Below are positions 1 through 7,829 of a DNA stretch of 64,000 nt, in pieces; positions within the stretch are counted from its first letter, which is position 1, and the number at the start of each line of letters is the position of its first letter. The stretch covers positions 868,001 through 932,000 of the forward strand of contig JACJID010000001.1 of the NCBI GenBank assembly GCA_014138725.1. The letters run 5' to 3'. A program made the position numbers and the translations under genes. Source of the stretch: Kutzneria viridogrisea. GTDB lineage: Bacteria; Actinomycetota; Actinomycetes; Mycobacteriales; Pseudonocardiaceae. The notes beneath the pieces were generated by a model that was given only the letters and a program-made list of their open reading frames with translations, did not search any database and was not told where the DNA came from.

Positions 1-1
1 C

Positions 2-154
2 GCCCGGACCGGCTGGGCCGCCTATCAGCACGCGGTCCAAGCCTGGATCGACGACCCCGCGCAGAGTTTGGACGCGCATCTCTCCCAGGCCTTCGACGAT
101 CTACGCGCCCTCGCCGCGCCCACCCTGCCGAGGCGGGCGGGCCCCGAACACTGA
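2..154 (+). CDS. C-terminal end of a probable TetR-family regulator (partial)
   Basis: Only the last 50 codons are inside the window, ending in TGA at 152-154. The visible residues (a Trp-Ala-Ala-Tyr stretch, an amphipathic helix, then a Leu/Ala-rich helix) look like the ligand-domain end of a TetR-type regulator, but no DNA-binding part can be seen. It points the same way as the FAD oxidase gene 167 bp downstream. The assignment rests on general resemblance only. Confidence 0.4.
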   Translation, partial: ARTGWAAYQHAVQAWIDDPAQSLDAHLSQAFDDLRALAAPTLPRRAGPEH

Positions 155-320
155 TACAGCCCACCCGCGGTGGTGATGGCGAGCCGGTCAGGTTGTCCGT
201 CGGCGCCACAGGTGTCGTCCCGGCTGGGGAGAATCTTCGACTCCAGTCGACTGCGTTCGCCCGGGGATGGCCCAGAAACTGGAGCAGGCCACGGGAATCG
301 GTTCGGCGAGAGGACACAGC

Positions 321-1604
321 ATGAGTACGGACATGGTCGTGATCGGGGCTGGGGTGATCGGTTCGTCGATCGCGCTCGAACTCGCGCGGGCGGGGCACCG
401 GGTGATCGTGCTCGAGCGGGCGCCGGGACCGGGGCAAGGGTCGACGTCGGCCTCGAGTGCGGTGGTGCGGTTCAACTTCTCGACCACCGCCGGAGTGGCG
501 ATGGCGTGGGAGGCGCACTTCGACTGGCTCGACTGGGCAGGCCACCTCGGGCACGAGGTCGGCGACCTCGCCACGTTCCGGAAGTGCGGCCTCGTCATGC
601 TGGACGTCGACGCGGCTCCCCGCGCGTCGTGGCTCCCGTTGTTCGACAAGATCGGCGTGCCCTACGAGGAATGGGACAGTGCGACGCTGGCGGAGCGGAT
701 CCCGGGTATCGACACCGGCCGCTACTGGCCGCCGAAACGTCTTGACGAGGACGGTTTCTGGAAGGATGCGCAACACTCGCTCGGCGGCGTGTACACACCG
801 GATGCGGGCTACGTCTCGGACCCGGCCCTCGCCGCCGTCAACCTGGCGGCCGCGGCATCCGCTCACGGTGCGGAGTTCCGGTTTCGCAGCACCGTGAGGT
901 CGGTGGAGGAGGCGGGGGGACGGGTGGTGGCGGTGCGGTTGTCGGACGGCAGCCGGATCCCGTGCGATGTGGTCGTGAACGCGGCCGGTCCGTGGTCCGG
1001 CGCGGTGAACCGGCTGGCGGGCGTGGGTTCCGACTTCACCATCGGCGTGCGCCCGATGCGGCAGGAGGTCGCGCACGTGCCGGTTGCGGCGGGCTACCGC
1101 GGACCCGCGGTGGCGGACATGGACCTGGGCACCTACTTCCGCGGTGAGGTCGGCGGGGATCTGCTCGTCGGCGGAACGGAACCGGAATGCGATCCGCTGC
1201 CGTGGATCGACGACCCGGACACCGTCGACATCCATCCGACGGCCGCGGTGTTCGAGGCCCAGGTGACGCGGGCGGCGCGGCGGCTGCCGGAGCTGGCGGT
1301 GCCGAACCGGGCGCGCGGGGTCGTGGGCGTCTACGACGTGGCCGAGGACTGGAGCCCGATCTACGACCGCACCGAACTCGGCGGCTTCTACGTCGCGATC
1401 GGAACCAGCGGCAACCAGTTCAAGAACGCGCCGGTCGTCGGGCAGCTCATGGCGGAACTCATCGGCCGGGTCGAGAACGGCGCCGACCACGACGCGTCGC
1501 CGGTGCGGTTGCGCGCGCCGCGCACCGGACTGGAGATCGACCTGGGTGCGTTCTCCCGCAAGCGCAGCCGCAACACCGCGACCTCGGGCACGGTGATGGG
1601 CTGA
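321..1604 (+). CDS. FAD-dependent amine/D-amino-acid oxidase (DAO family)
   Basis: A 427-residue flavoprotein. The dinucleotide-binding motif VVIGAGVIGSS lies at about residues 6-16, followed by the acidic end of the second strand (VLERAP). The C-terminal part has a conserved flavin-contacting stretch (GTSGNQFKNAPVVG). The family oxidises C-N bonds of D-amino acids, sarcosine or related secondary amines, delivering electrons to oxygen or a quinone. The ATG at 321 is preferred because GAGAGGA sits 7 bp upstream; an in-frame ATG at 267 would add 18 unconserved residues. It lies tail to tail with the PucR gene, 8 bp away, and belongs by context to the peptide/D-amino-acid locus. The exact substrate cannot be told from sequence. 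Confidence 0.85.
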   Translation: MSTDMVVIGAGVIGSSIALELARAGHRVIVLERAPGPGQGSTSASSAVVRFNFSTTAGVAMAWEAHFDWLDWAGHLGHEVGDLATFRKCGLVMLDVDAAPRASWLPLFDKIGVPYEEWDSATLAERIPGIDTGRYWPPKRLDEDGFWKDAQHSLGGVYTPDAGYVSDPALAAVNLAAAASAHGAEFRFRSTVRSVEEAGGRVVAVRLSDGSRIPCDVVVNAAGPWSGAVNRLAGVGSDFTIGVRPMRQEVAHVPVAAGYRGPAVADMDLGTYFRGEVGGDLLVGGTEPECDPLPWIDDPDTVDIHPTAAVFEAQVTRAARRLPELAVPNRARGVVGVYDVAEDWSPIYDRTELGGFYVAIGTSGNQFKNAPVVGQLMAELIGRVENGADHDASPVRLRAPRTGLEIDLGAFSRKRSRNTATSGTVMG

Positions 1605-1612
1605 GCCGCCGC

Positions 1613-2815
1613 TCAGACCAGGCGCCGCATCCGGGCGACCTTGATCCCGAGATGCAGTGCCAGGCGTTGTTCCCCGTCCGCGAGGTCCACGCTGGCGACC
1701 TGTTCGATCCGCCGCAGCCGCTGGTAGATGCTCGCCCGGTGCACGGAAAGGACCTCCGCCACCGTGCGGACGTCGCCGGCGCGGTCGAGGAACAGTTCCG
1801 CGGTGGCGAACAGGACGGGGTCGGCCTTCAGCAGCCGGCTCACCATCGAGTCCAGCTGGCCCGGGAGCCGGTCGGGCGCAAGGCCGACGAGCAGCCCGTA
1901 GACCCCAAGCTTGCCGAACTCCGCTACCGGCCGGAAGAACGGCACGGCATCGGCGACCTGCGCCGCCTGCGCCGCACTCCGGTACGAGGACACCACATCC
2001 GCAAGCGCGGGCGCGGGCGGCCCCACTCCCACGACGACGCTGTGCCCCTTGCCCGCCCGGCCGAACAGCCGGGATGCCGTGCCGTACACCGCCATCGGGA
2101 GGTCCGGGCAGCGGCGCAGGGCCGGTTCGGTGGTGACGAGCACTCCGTGGGTGGGCCGCACCATGCGGAGGCATTCCCGCGCTGGCAACAGCTGGGCCGC
2201 CCGGTCCAGCGACACCGACAATGCCAGCCGATCGTCCTCGTCGAGGTCCGCGCCGTCCGCGGGCACCGCGACCACCACGATGCACACGGCGGCCCCGCGG
2301 GCGGCGAACAGGCCGCTCTCGGTCAGGCGGGCCGCGGCGGACCTGCGCGTCTCGGGTTCGTCGGAAATGAGGTCACGCAACAGCTCACCGCTGCGCGCGC
2401 TCTGCTGGTCAGACAAAACCCGTTCCCGGAACAGGATTTCGCCGGCCTGGTCCGCGAAGGACGAGGCGACGGCCAGGTCGGGGTCGCCGACCGCCCGATC
2501 CTGCTCGATGAGCCACAGGCAGCCGAAGTGCATTCCCCGACAGCGCACCGGAATCGCGATCCGGGGGTAGGCACGCAGTTCCGGATTGGCGGGCAGCCGC
2601 ACCGGACGGGTGGCCTTGGACAGCTCGTAGCCACGGAGCCAGGCGATGCCCTCCGGCGGGACCTCTCGCGTGAGGACGACCGCCTTCCGCAGTTCGTCGA
2701 CCTCCCCGCTCTGCGAGCTGTAGGCGAGCAGCCGGAACGCGCTGTCGTCGACGGCGACCGGCCGCCCCAGCCGCCGGGCGAGTGCGTCGACTAGGTGCTG
2801 CAATTCGTTGCTCAT
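1613..2815 (-). CDS. PucR-family transcriptional regulator
   Basis: A 400-residue regulator with an N-terminal sensor region (about 1-150), a middle GGDEF-like/CdaR-type region and a C-terminal PucR helix-turn-helix. The helix-turn-helix is seen in the segment VRTVAEVLSVHRASIYQRLR, near residues 350-372. PucR/CdaR proteins usually activate catabolic genes for purines, amino acids or other nitrogen compounds. The ATG at 2815 has a GCGGGG stretch close upstream. A TTG at 2836 preceded by GAGAGG is an equally possible start and would add 7 residues. A 23-bp dyad at 2863-2885, matching the one in front of the TetR gene, lies just upstream, so the TetR protein may control this gene. Confidence 0.85.
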   Translation of the reverse strand: MSNELQHLVDALARRLGRPVAVDDSAFRLLAYSSQSGEVDELRKAVVLTREVPPEGIAWLRGYELSKATRPVRLPANPELRAYPRIAIPVRCRGMHFGCLWLIEQDRAVGDPDLAVASSFADQAGEILFRERVLSDQQSARSGELLRDLISDEPETRRSAAARLTESGLFAARGAAVCIVVVAVPADGADLDEDDRLALSVSLDRAAQLLPARECLRMVRPTHGVLVTTEPALRRCPDLPMAVYGTASRLFGRAGKGHSVVVGVGPPAPALADVVSSYRSAAQAAQVADAVPFFRPVAEFGKLGVYGLLVGLAPDRLPGQLDSMVSRLLKADPVLFATAELFLDRAGDVRTVAEVLSVHRASIYQRLRRIEQVASVDLADGEQRLALHLGIKVARMRRLV

Positions 2816-2862
2816 GGTCCCCGCGCCCCTGGTCAAGGCGCCTCTCGCGAGGCCGGAAGGCT

Positions 2863-2885
2863 ATCATGCTACACCGTAGCCTGAT
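2863..2885. promoter_or_regulatory. Dyad operator upstream of the PucR gene
   Basis: Inverted repeat ATCA-t-GCTAC-acc-GTAGC-c-TGAT, centred on 2874. It is nearly the same as the dyad at 5967-5991, including the single mismatched pair (t/c) flanking GCTAC/GTAGC. It sits 48 bp upstream of the ATG of the PucR gene and 22 bp beyond the stop of the M55 gene. The TetR protein encoded at 6021 is the obvious candidate to bind both sites; that is inference. Confidence 0.7.
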
Positions 2886-2907
2886 ACGGGCAAGGGCGTC
2901 TTCTGCA

Positions 2908-3753
2908 TCAACGGCGGAACGCGAGCGCGGAGGTTTGCTGCGCGGCCAGGGCGGCGAGGTAGTACCACGCCATGATCGCCCGGAGCAGCTCGTCGACACT
3001 GGAGGTGCGGTACCGGAGGGTGTGGGCGGCGATCCGTTGGGTGCCGGGCGTGACCGCGGCGAGGTCCGCACCCAGCGCGGAGGCGAAGTCGACCTCCAGG
3101 TCCAGCTGCTCCGGGACGGGTCGTACGGACAGGTGGGAAACCTCGGCGGTCACCTGGGCCACGACCTCTTCGATCGCGGCACATGCGGTCGCAGGGTGCA
3201 GGGAACCCGTCGCCGACCAGCCGATCGCCTCCTTGGTTTCCACCGTCCGGACACCGGGAAAGGCTTCCCGGGCCACCGCGCAGATCTGGTCGTCACCGGT
3301 GAGCGCGCCGATCGGTACTGCCCGGTCGGCGGCGTACAACGCGTTGACCTCGGCCTCGGAAACCGCCGCACCGTTGATCCGGACCTGGGTGAAGTTGGCC
3401 GAGAACGTGTGGGAGAGGACGCCCGGCGCGCCGGCCGCGGCGTGATAGCCGACGAAGATCGCGACGGCGGCGTCTCGGCTGAGGCCCTGGGCCATGCACG
3501 CGGGACGCGGCGCCCCGGTGACGATCCGCGCGCGTGGATCCAGGTCGGCCACCAGGAGGTTGTCCATCGTGCCGTGGCTGTCGCTGACGAGGACCTCGGT
3601 CGCGCCGCCCGCGAAAGCGCCGCGGATCGCCGCGTTCGCCTCGGCCGTCATCAACGACTGCGCCCGGGGATAGCCGGAGCCGCCGCGCAGGACCTGATCG
3701 AGCGCCGCGATGCCGGCGACCCCCTCGAGATCGACCGAGACGTAGACCAGCAC
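2908..3753 (-). CDS. M55-family D-aminopeptidase (DppA-like)
   Basis: A 281-residue zinc peptidase. The residues that bind the two zincs in Bacillus subtilis DppA occur here at the same numbers: Asp8 and Glu10 (in VSVDLEG), His60 (in SDSHG), His104 (in VGYHAA) and Glu133. Residue 115, a Cys proposed as nucleophile in DppA, is His here. DppA releases N-terminal D-amino acids, notably D-Ala, from short peptides. The GTG start lies just beyond the end of the S9 peptidase gene, whose last codons and stop form the ribosome site GGGAGGTGA, so the two are translationally coupled. No signal peptide is seen, so it should act in the cytoplasm on imported peptides. Confidence 0.9.
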   Translation of the reverse strand: MLVYVSVDLEGVAGIAALDQVLRGGSGYPRAQSLMTAEANAAIRGAFAGGATEVLVSDSHGTMDNLLVADLDPRARIVTGAPRPACMAQGLSRDAAVAIFVGYHAAAGAPGVLSHTFSANFTQVRINGAAVSEAEVNALYAADRAVPIGALTGDDQICAVAREAFPGVRTVETKEAIGWSATGSLHPATACAAIEEVVAQVTAEVSHLSVRPVPEQLDLEVDFASALGADLAAVTPGTQRIAAHTLRYRTSSVDELLRAIMAWYYLAALAAQQTSALAFRR

Positions 3754-3759
3754 GAACAG

Positions 3760-5730
3760 TCACCTCCCGGACTGCGCGTCGGCCGGCATGAACCGGGTGA
3801 ACCAGTCGAGGACGCGCGTGCAGTAGTCGACGGTGGCGGGGAAGGTGCGGATGCCGTGGCCCTCGGCCGGGTAGACGACCAGTGCGGACTCCACGCCGTG
3901 ATCGAGCAGCGCACGGTGGAACTGGTGTGCTTCGGTGGCGGGAGTGCAGAGGTCCAGCGCGCCGGCGACGTTCAGACACGGGGTCCGGACGTTCGCGACG
4001 TAGGTGAGCGGGCTGCGAGCCTCGTACACGCCACCCGCCTCGGACGGCTCGGCCCGAACCACGTTCGTGACGAACCGCGGGATGTTGGTCGTGTAGTACA
4101 GCGAGCGCCAATGGGTGACCGGAGCGACGGGGACCGCCGCCTTGAACCGGCTGTCCTGGGTCACGAGCCACGCGGTCATGTACCCGCCGTAGCTGCCGCC
4201 CATCACACCGATTCGCGCTGGGTCCACCGGGCCGGCATCGACGAGGCGGTCGACACCGGCCAGGATGTCGCCGCCGTCGAGTCCGCCGACGTCCCCGAGA
4301 ACCGGTGCCACGAACTCCGGCCCCCGACCCGAGGATCCGCGCGGATTCGGGCACAGCACGGCGTATCCGTGGCTGGCGAGCAACGCGATGATCGGGTTGC
4401 TGCCGAGCCACCGGTCGCGGAACGCCCAGATGGGCCCGCCGTGCAGGTAGACGATCAGCGGATGCGGCCCTGGCCGGTTGGGCGTCACGAACAACCCTTC
4501 GATCCGTTCACCGTCCGGCGCCTCCCAGGAGAGCGTGGCGCAGTCGCCGATCTGGGCCCGCAGCGCCTCGGTTCCGGCATGGGTGGCGGTGACCAGTACG
4601 GTGCTTGCGCCCGCCAGCCGGTGCGCGATCGCGGGCGGTTTCCGGTACTGCTGGACGGCGGCGAGGACGGTTTCGTCGGGTTGGACGTACGCGTCCGGCT
4701 CGTGGAGGCCGCCGAGACCGGCTTCGGTCGCCCAGAGCTCGCGGGTCTCGCCGCTCACGAGGTCGTGGACGCCCACGACGCTGGCGAGTCCGCGCATCCC
4801 GCTGAAGGCCAGACGGCGGTCGTCCAGCCATTGGGTGGCCGTGACCTGGACCTGTCCGGTGTCGACGGGGCGCGGCTGTCCATTGTGGTCGAACAGCAGC
4901 AGCGTCCCGGCGATGATGCCGCGGTCGGAGCAGTCCGCCTCGACCGCGGCGATCCATGCCCCGCCGGGGGAGCCGGTGGGCCGGCCCAGTTGCCGTTCGC
5001 TGCGGTAGAGCTCGGTGGCCACGCCGGTGTCCAGGTCGATGACCGACAAGTGCGCGCGGTACCAGTCGCTTTCGGTGGCCCCAGCGGAGACGACGGCGAC
5101 CGCGCGGTCCGGGCCCGCGTAGCCGACCTCCCAGACGGTGTGGCCGCACGGAACGGGACGCGTCGCGCCCGTTTCGGCCTCGACCAGCCACAGCGACCGT
5201 CCTGGGCTCGTGGTCGCGGCGGTGTCGACGGCCGGGAGCCAGTTCGCCGGGCCGGCGGTCCCGGGCCGGTGGCCGGAACCCTCCGCCCCGGCCTTGTCGG
5301 CTCCCGGATCGGCCACCCGGACCAGTAGCGAGGCACCGGTGGGTGCCCAGACGCACTGCTCGGCCGCGCCCGGCAAGTGGATCTCGCGGCAACCGTCCGG
5401 GCCCTGCACGCACAGGTGGTGCCCGCGTCGCGGGTCCGCGGCGGACAGGTAGGCCAGCCGGGTTCCGTCGCAGGACCAGGTGGCCGCGTGACTGTCCGCC
5501 TTGCCGTCACTGACTTGCGCGAGCTCGCCCTCACGGATGCGCACGATGACGCGGCGCAGCGGGTCGTTCAGCGAGTCGCACACGGTCGCCGTGGCGAGGA
5601 CCTCGGCAGACCCCGGGCGGCCGGACACCTCGGTGAGGTCCGAAGCGCGGAGCTCGCCGGGGGAGTGCATCAGGCGGAAGAACTCGGTGACCCGGCGCCA
5701 GGTGGCGCCGAACCGCACGTCGGTGTCCAT
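3760..5730 (-). CDS. S9-family prolyl-oligopeptidase-type serine peptidase
   Basis: A 656-residue protein with an N-terminal beta-propeller (about 1-390) and a C-terminal alpha/beta-hydrolase domain. The catalytic triad is visible: Ser513 in GGSYGGYM, Asp593 in GALDLCTP and His625 in EGHGI. Family members cleave short peptides or release acyl-amino acids; the propeller limits substrate size. AGGAG lies close upstream of the ATG at 5730. It is the first gene of a two-gene minus-strand operon with the M55 peptidase, and its promoter region carries two TGACAGCTGTC palindromes. No signal peptide was seen. Confidence 0.9.
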   Translation of the reverse strand: MDTDVRFGATWRRVTEFFRLMHSPGELRASDLTEVSGRPGSAEVLATATVCDSLNDPLRRVIVRIREGELAQVSDGKADSHAATWSCDGTRLAYLSAADPRRGHHLCVQGPDGCREIHLPGAAEQCVWAPTGASLLVRVADPGADKAGAEGSGHRPGTAGPANWLPAVDTAATTSPGRSLWLVEAETGATRPVPCGHTVWEVGYAGPDRAVAVVSAGATESDWYRAHLSVIDLDTGVATELYRSERQLGRPTGSPGGAWIAAVEADCSDRGIIAGTLLLFDHNGQPRPVDTGQVQVTATQWLDDRRLAFSGMRGLASVVGVHDLVSGETRELWATEAGLGGLHEPDAYVQPDETVLAAVQQYRKPPAIAHRLAGASTVLVTATHAGTEALRAQIGDCATLSWEAPDGERIEGLFVTPNRPGPHPLIVYLHGGPIWAFRDRWLGSNPIIALLASHGYAVLCPNPRGSSGRGPEFVAPVLGDVGGLDGGDILAGVDRLVDAGPVDPARIGVMGGSYGGYMTAWLVTQDSRFKAAVPVAPVTHWRSLYYTTNIPRFVTNVVRAEPSEAGGVYEARSPLTYVANVRTPCLNVAGALDLCTPATEAHQFHRALLDHGVESALVVYPAEGHGIRTFPATVDYCTRVLDWFTRFMPADAQSGR

Positions 5731-5864
5731 GACTCTCCTGAGGACGATGGGCAGGGTTCCGCAGCGATCACGGTGTGGTCTCGGGGTGAGCCGGCGACAC
5801 CGGGATTTCGGCTCCGGACGGTCACTTTGCCGCGAATCTAGCCGCGAGCCGCGAGCCCCGCGCG

Positions 5865-5908
5865 TGACAGCTGTCGTGTCGCGGACCCCCGCCGGTTGAC
5901 AGCTGTCA
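5865..5908. promoter_or_regulatory. Pair of TGACAGCTGTC palindromes in the divergent promoter
   Basis: Two copies of the palindrome GACAGCTGTC, at 5866-5875 and 5898-5907, start 32 bp apart, about three helical turns. The second extends to TGACAGCTGTCA. They lie 135-180 bp upstream of the S9 peptidase start and about 115-155 bp upstream of the TetR start. The spacing suits cooperative binding by a dimeric regulator, possibly the PucR protein encoded next door, but the binder is unknown. Confidence 0.6.
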
Positions 5909-5966
5909 GGGGCCTCGGCGGTGGCGGGCAGCCCATGCTGTGGCGGTCCCGGCGGCCTTGACCGAG

Positions 5967-5991
5967 AAATATGCTACGCCGTAGCCTATTT
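5967..5991. promoter_or_regulatory. 25-bp dyad operator upstream of the TetR gene
   Basis: Inverted repeat AAATA-t-GCTACG-c-CGTAGC-c-TATTT centred on 5979, ending 29 bp before the GTG start of the TetR gene. TetR regulators commonly bind such dyads in their own promoter. The same core with the same mismatch recurs at 2863-2885 in front of the PucR gene. Confidence 0.75.
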
Positions 5992-6020
5992 TGATCCCGC
6001 CGCCGAAGATGGAGGCAATC

Positions 6021-6668
6021 GTGAGTTCAGTTCAGGGCGCGACTCCGGGTCCGCGCCGCCGCGGACCAGCCCGGAGCCTCACCCGTGACCAGGTGGTCCG
6101 CGCCGCCCTCGACGAGCTTCGGGACAACGGCATCGACGCGGTGTCGTTCCGAAGCGTGTCGCGCAGGCTGGGCGTGAACCCCATGGCGCTCTACACCTAT
6201 GTCGCCGACAAGGACGAACTGCTCTCGGCCATGTTCGACCACGTCTTCAGCGCGATCGGCGATGCGCTCCCGGGCGAGGTCGAGGACCCGAGGCAGGGGC
6301 TCACCGCGTTCTTCACCGCCGCGTTCCGGCTCATGGTCGAGTACGCGGACCTGTCCCGCCTCGTGCGGCCCACGGCCGTCGGCATGGATCTCGACCTCGC
6401 CGAGCGCGTCTACCGCATGCTCGCCGATCTCGGGGTGGACCAGTCGCGCATCGCGGACGTCCACCTCGCTCTCCTCGAACTGACCATCGGCAGCGCGGCC
6501 GCCGCGCACGCTCGCGTCCCGCCGGCCGAACAGCGCGCCGCCGACCCGGAGCGCCCGCTGCTGTCGGCCGTGCTGCGCCGAGCCGAGGACCTGAACGTGG
6601 CGGACCACTTCGCGCGCACCTTCGGACTGCTCCTGGACGCACTCGTGAACGGAGGCGGTTATGCCTGA
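6021..6668 (+). CDS. TetR-family transcriptional regulator (TetR/AcrR C-terminal type)
   Basis: A 215-residue repressor. The N-terminal helix-turn-helix is clear (SFRSVSRRLGVNPMALYTYV, near residues 42-61), followed by the usual KDELL junction. The GTG at 6021 is chosen because GGAGG lies 5 bp upstream; an upstream TTG at 5991 overlaps the operator and is unlikely. The gene overlaps the M19 dipeptidase gene by 8 bp and so heads the operon. It probably represses its own operon and the PucR gene through the dyads at 5967-5991 and 2863-2885. The inducer may be a peptide or D-amino acid, which is inference from the neighbours. Confidence 0.9.
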   Translation: MSSVQGATPGPRRRGPARSLTRDQVVRAALDELRDNGIDAVSFRSVSRRLGVNPMALYTYVADKDELLSAMFDHVFSAIGDALPGEVEDPRQGLTAFFTAAFRLMVEYADLSRLVRPTAVGMDLDLAERVYRMLADLGVDQSRIADVHLALLELTIGSAAAAHARVPPAEQRAADPERPLLSAVLRRAEDLNVADHFARTFGLLLDALVNGGGYA

Positions 6669-7806
6669 GTACGGCAGTTTCCCGTTCGGACTGTCGCCTG
6701 AGGACGAAGCGCGGGCCGCCCGGCTGCACCGCGACTCGATCGTGATCGACATGACCTACCAGGGCCCGTGTTCCCCGGACGTGTGGACCGAACAGCTGCG
6801 TGCCGAACTGCCGGAATCAGCGGATTACGGTACAGCGGCGTCATTTCTGCTCGAGAAGGCGATCCGCGGCGAGTTCCCCGAGTACCGCGCCCTCTTCGAC
6901 GCCTCGGGCGCGACGACCGGCCTCACCGGGTGTGTGCTGGAGAATGCGCAGGGAGTCCTCGAAGCCGCGGCGGAAACGGCGCGGACGCTCGCCGCGTTCG
7001 ACTGGCTGCGCCCGGCCCGGCGCGCGGAGGACATCCGCGAGGCCCACGCCGACGGGGAGCACGCACTGGTCGGCATGTGCCAGCTGAACATGCTGCGCCC
7101 GAGCGACATCGACCTGCTCGACGCGGCCGCGGCGCTGGGCGTGGCGCACACCGTCGACTGCGCCTACAACACGGCGACCTTCATCGGCGCCGGGTGCACC
7201 GAACGCAACGACCCGGGCCTGAGCGCGTTCGGAAACGCCTTCGTGGACCGGTGCAACGCCATCGGGGTCATCGTCGACACCGCGCATTCGGGCCCCCGCA
7301 CGACGATCGACGCGTGCGCCCGCTCGGCGGCGCCGGTCCTCGCCACCCACACCTCGGCCGCGGCGCTGTACGCCTGCGATCGCGCGAAGAGCGACGAGGA
7401 GTTGCAGGCGATCGCGGCCACCGGCGGGGTGATCGGCGTGGTCGCGGTCCCGTTCTTCCTCACCGACCTCGCCGCCGATCCGGCCCCCACGATCGAACTG
7501 ACCCTCGACCACATCGACTACCTGGTGCGGCTGGTCGGGGCCGAGCACGTCGGGATCGGCACCGACTGGCCGCTCGCGCTGCCGGCCGAGGTCCTGGAGC
7601 GGACGTTCCTGCCGATGGCGTTGTCCACCATGGGTTTCCGGCCGGACCACCAGCTCGACGTCGCGGCCACCCTGGACGGGTTCCGGGACTACCGGGACCT
7701 GGTCAACATCACCCGCGGGCTGGTTTCCCGCGGCTATTCCGACCAGCAGATCGAAATGATCCTGGGCGGCAACTTCCTACGCGTTTTCGAGCAGGTCGTC
7801 GGCTGA
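6661..7806 (+). CDS. M19-family (membrane dipeptidase-like) peptidase
   Basis: A 381-residue TIM-barrel amidohydrolase of the renal-dipeptidase family. Conserved pieces are VDTAHSG, the following ATHTSA, the GGVIGV turn and HVGIGTDW. The family hydrolyses dipeptides, often with a D residue at the second position, as well as dehydropeptides and some beta-lactams. The usual N-terminal metal motif (His-x-Asp) is not obvious: the matching segment reads IVIDMTYQGP, so the metal site may be altered or the substrate unusual. The start codon lies inside the end of the TetR gene. No signal peptide. Confidence 0.8.
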   Translation: MPEYGSFPFGLSPEDEARAARLHRDSIVIDMTYQGPCSPDVWTEQLRAELPESADYGTAASFLLEKAIRGEFPEYRALFDASGATTGLTGCVLENAQGVLEAAAETARTLAAFDWLRPARRAEDIREAHADGEHALVGMCQLNMLRPSDIDLLDAAAALGVAHTVDCAYNTATFIGAGCTERNDPGLSAFGNAFVDRCNAIGVIVDTAHSGPRTTIDACARSAAPVLATHTSAAALYACDRAKSDEELQAIAATGGVIGVVAVPFFLTDLAADPAPTIELTLDHIDYLVRLVGAEHVGIGTDWPLALPAEVLERTFLPMALSTMGFRPDHQLDVAATLDGFRDYRDLVNITRGLVSRGYSDQQIEMILGGNFLRVFEQVVG

Positions 7807-7829
7807 ACGACAACGAAGGAGTGCCAGCA

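Noticed and set aside
2782-5328. 848-codon open frame on the plus strand antisense to the S9 and M55 peptidase genes
   Set aside because: Pure high-GC shadow: Arg/Gly/Asp-rich, no domain, while the opposite strand encodes two clear enzymes with complete catalytic residues.
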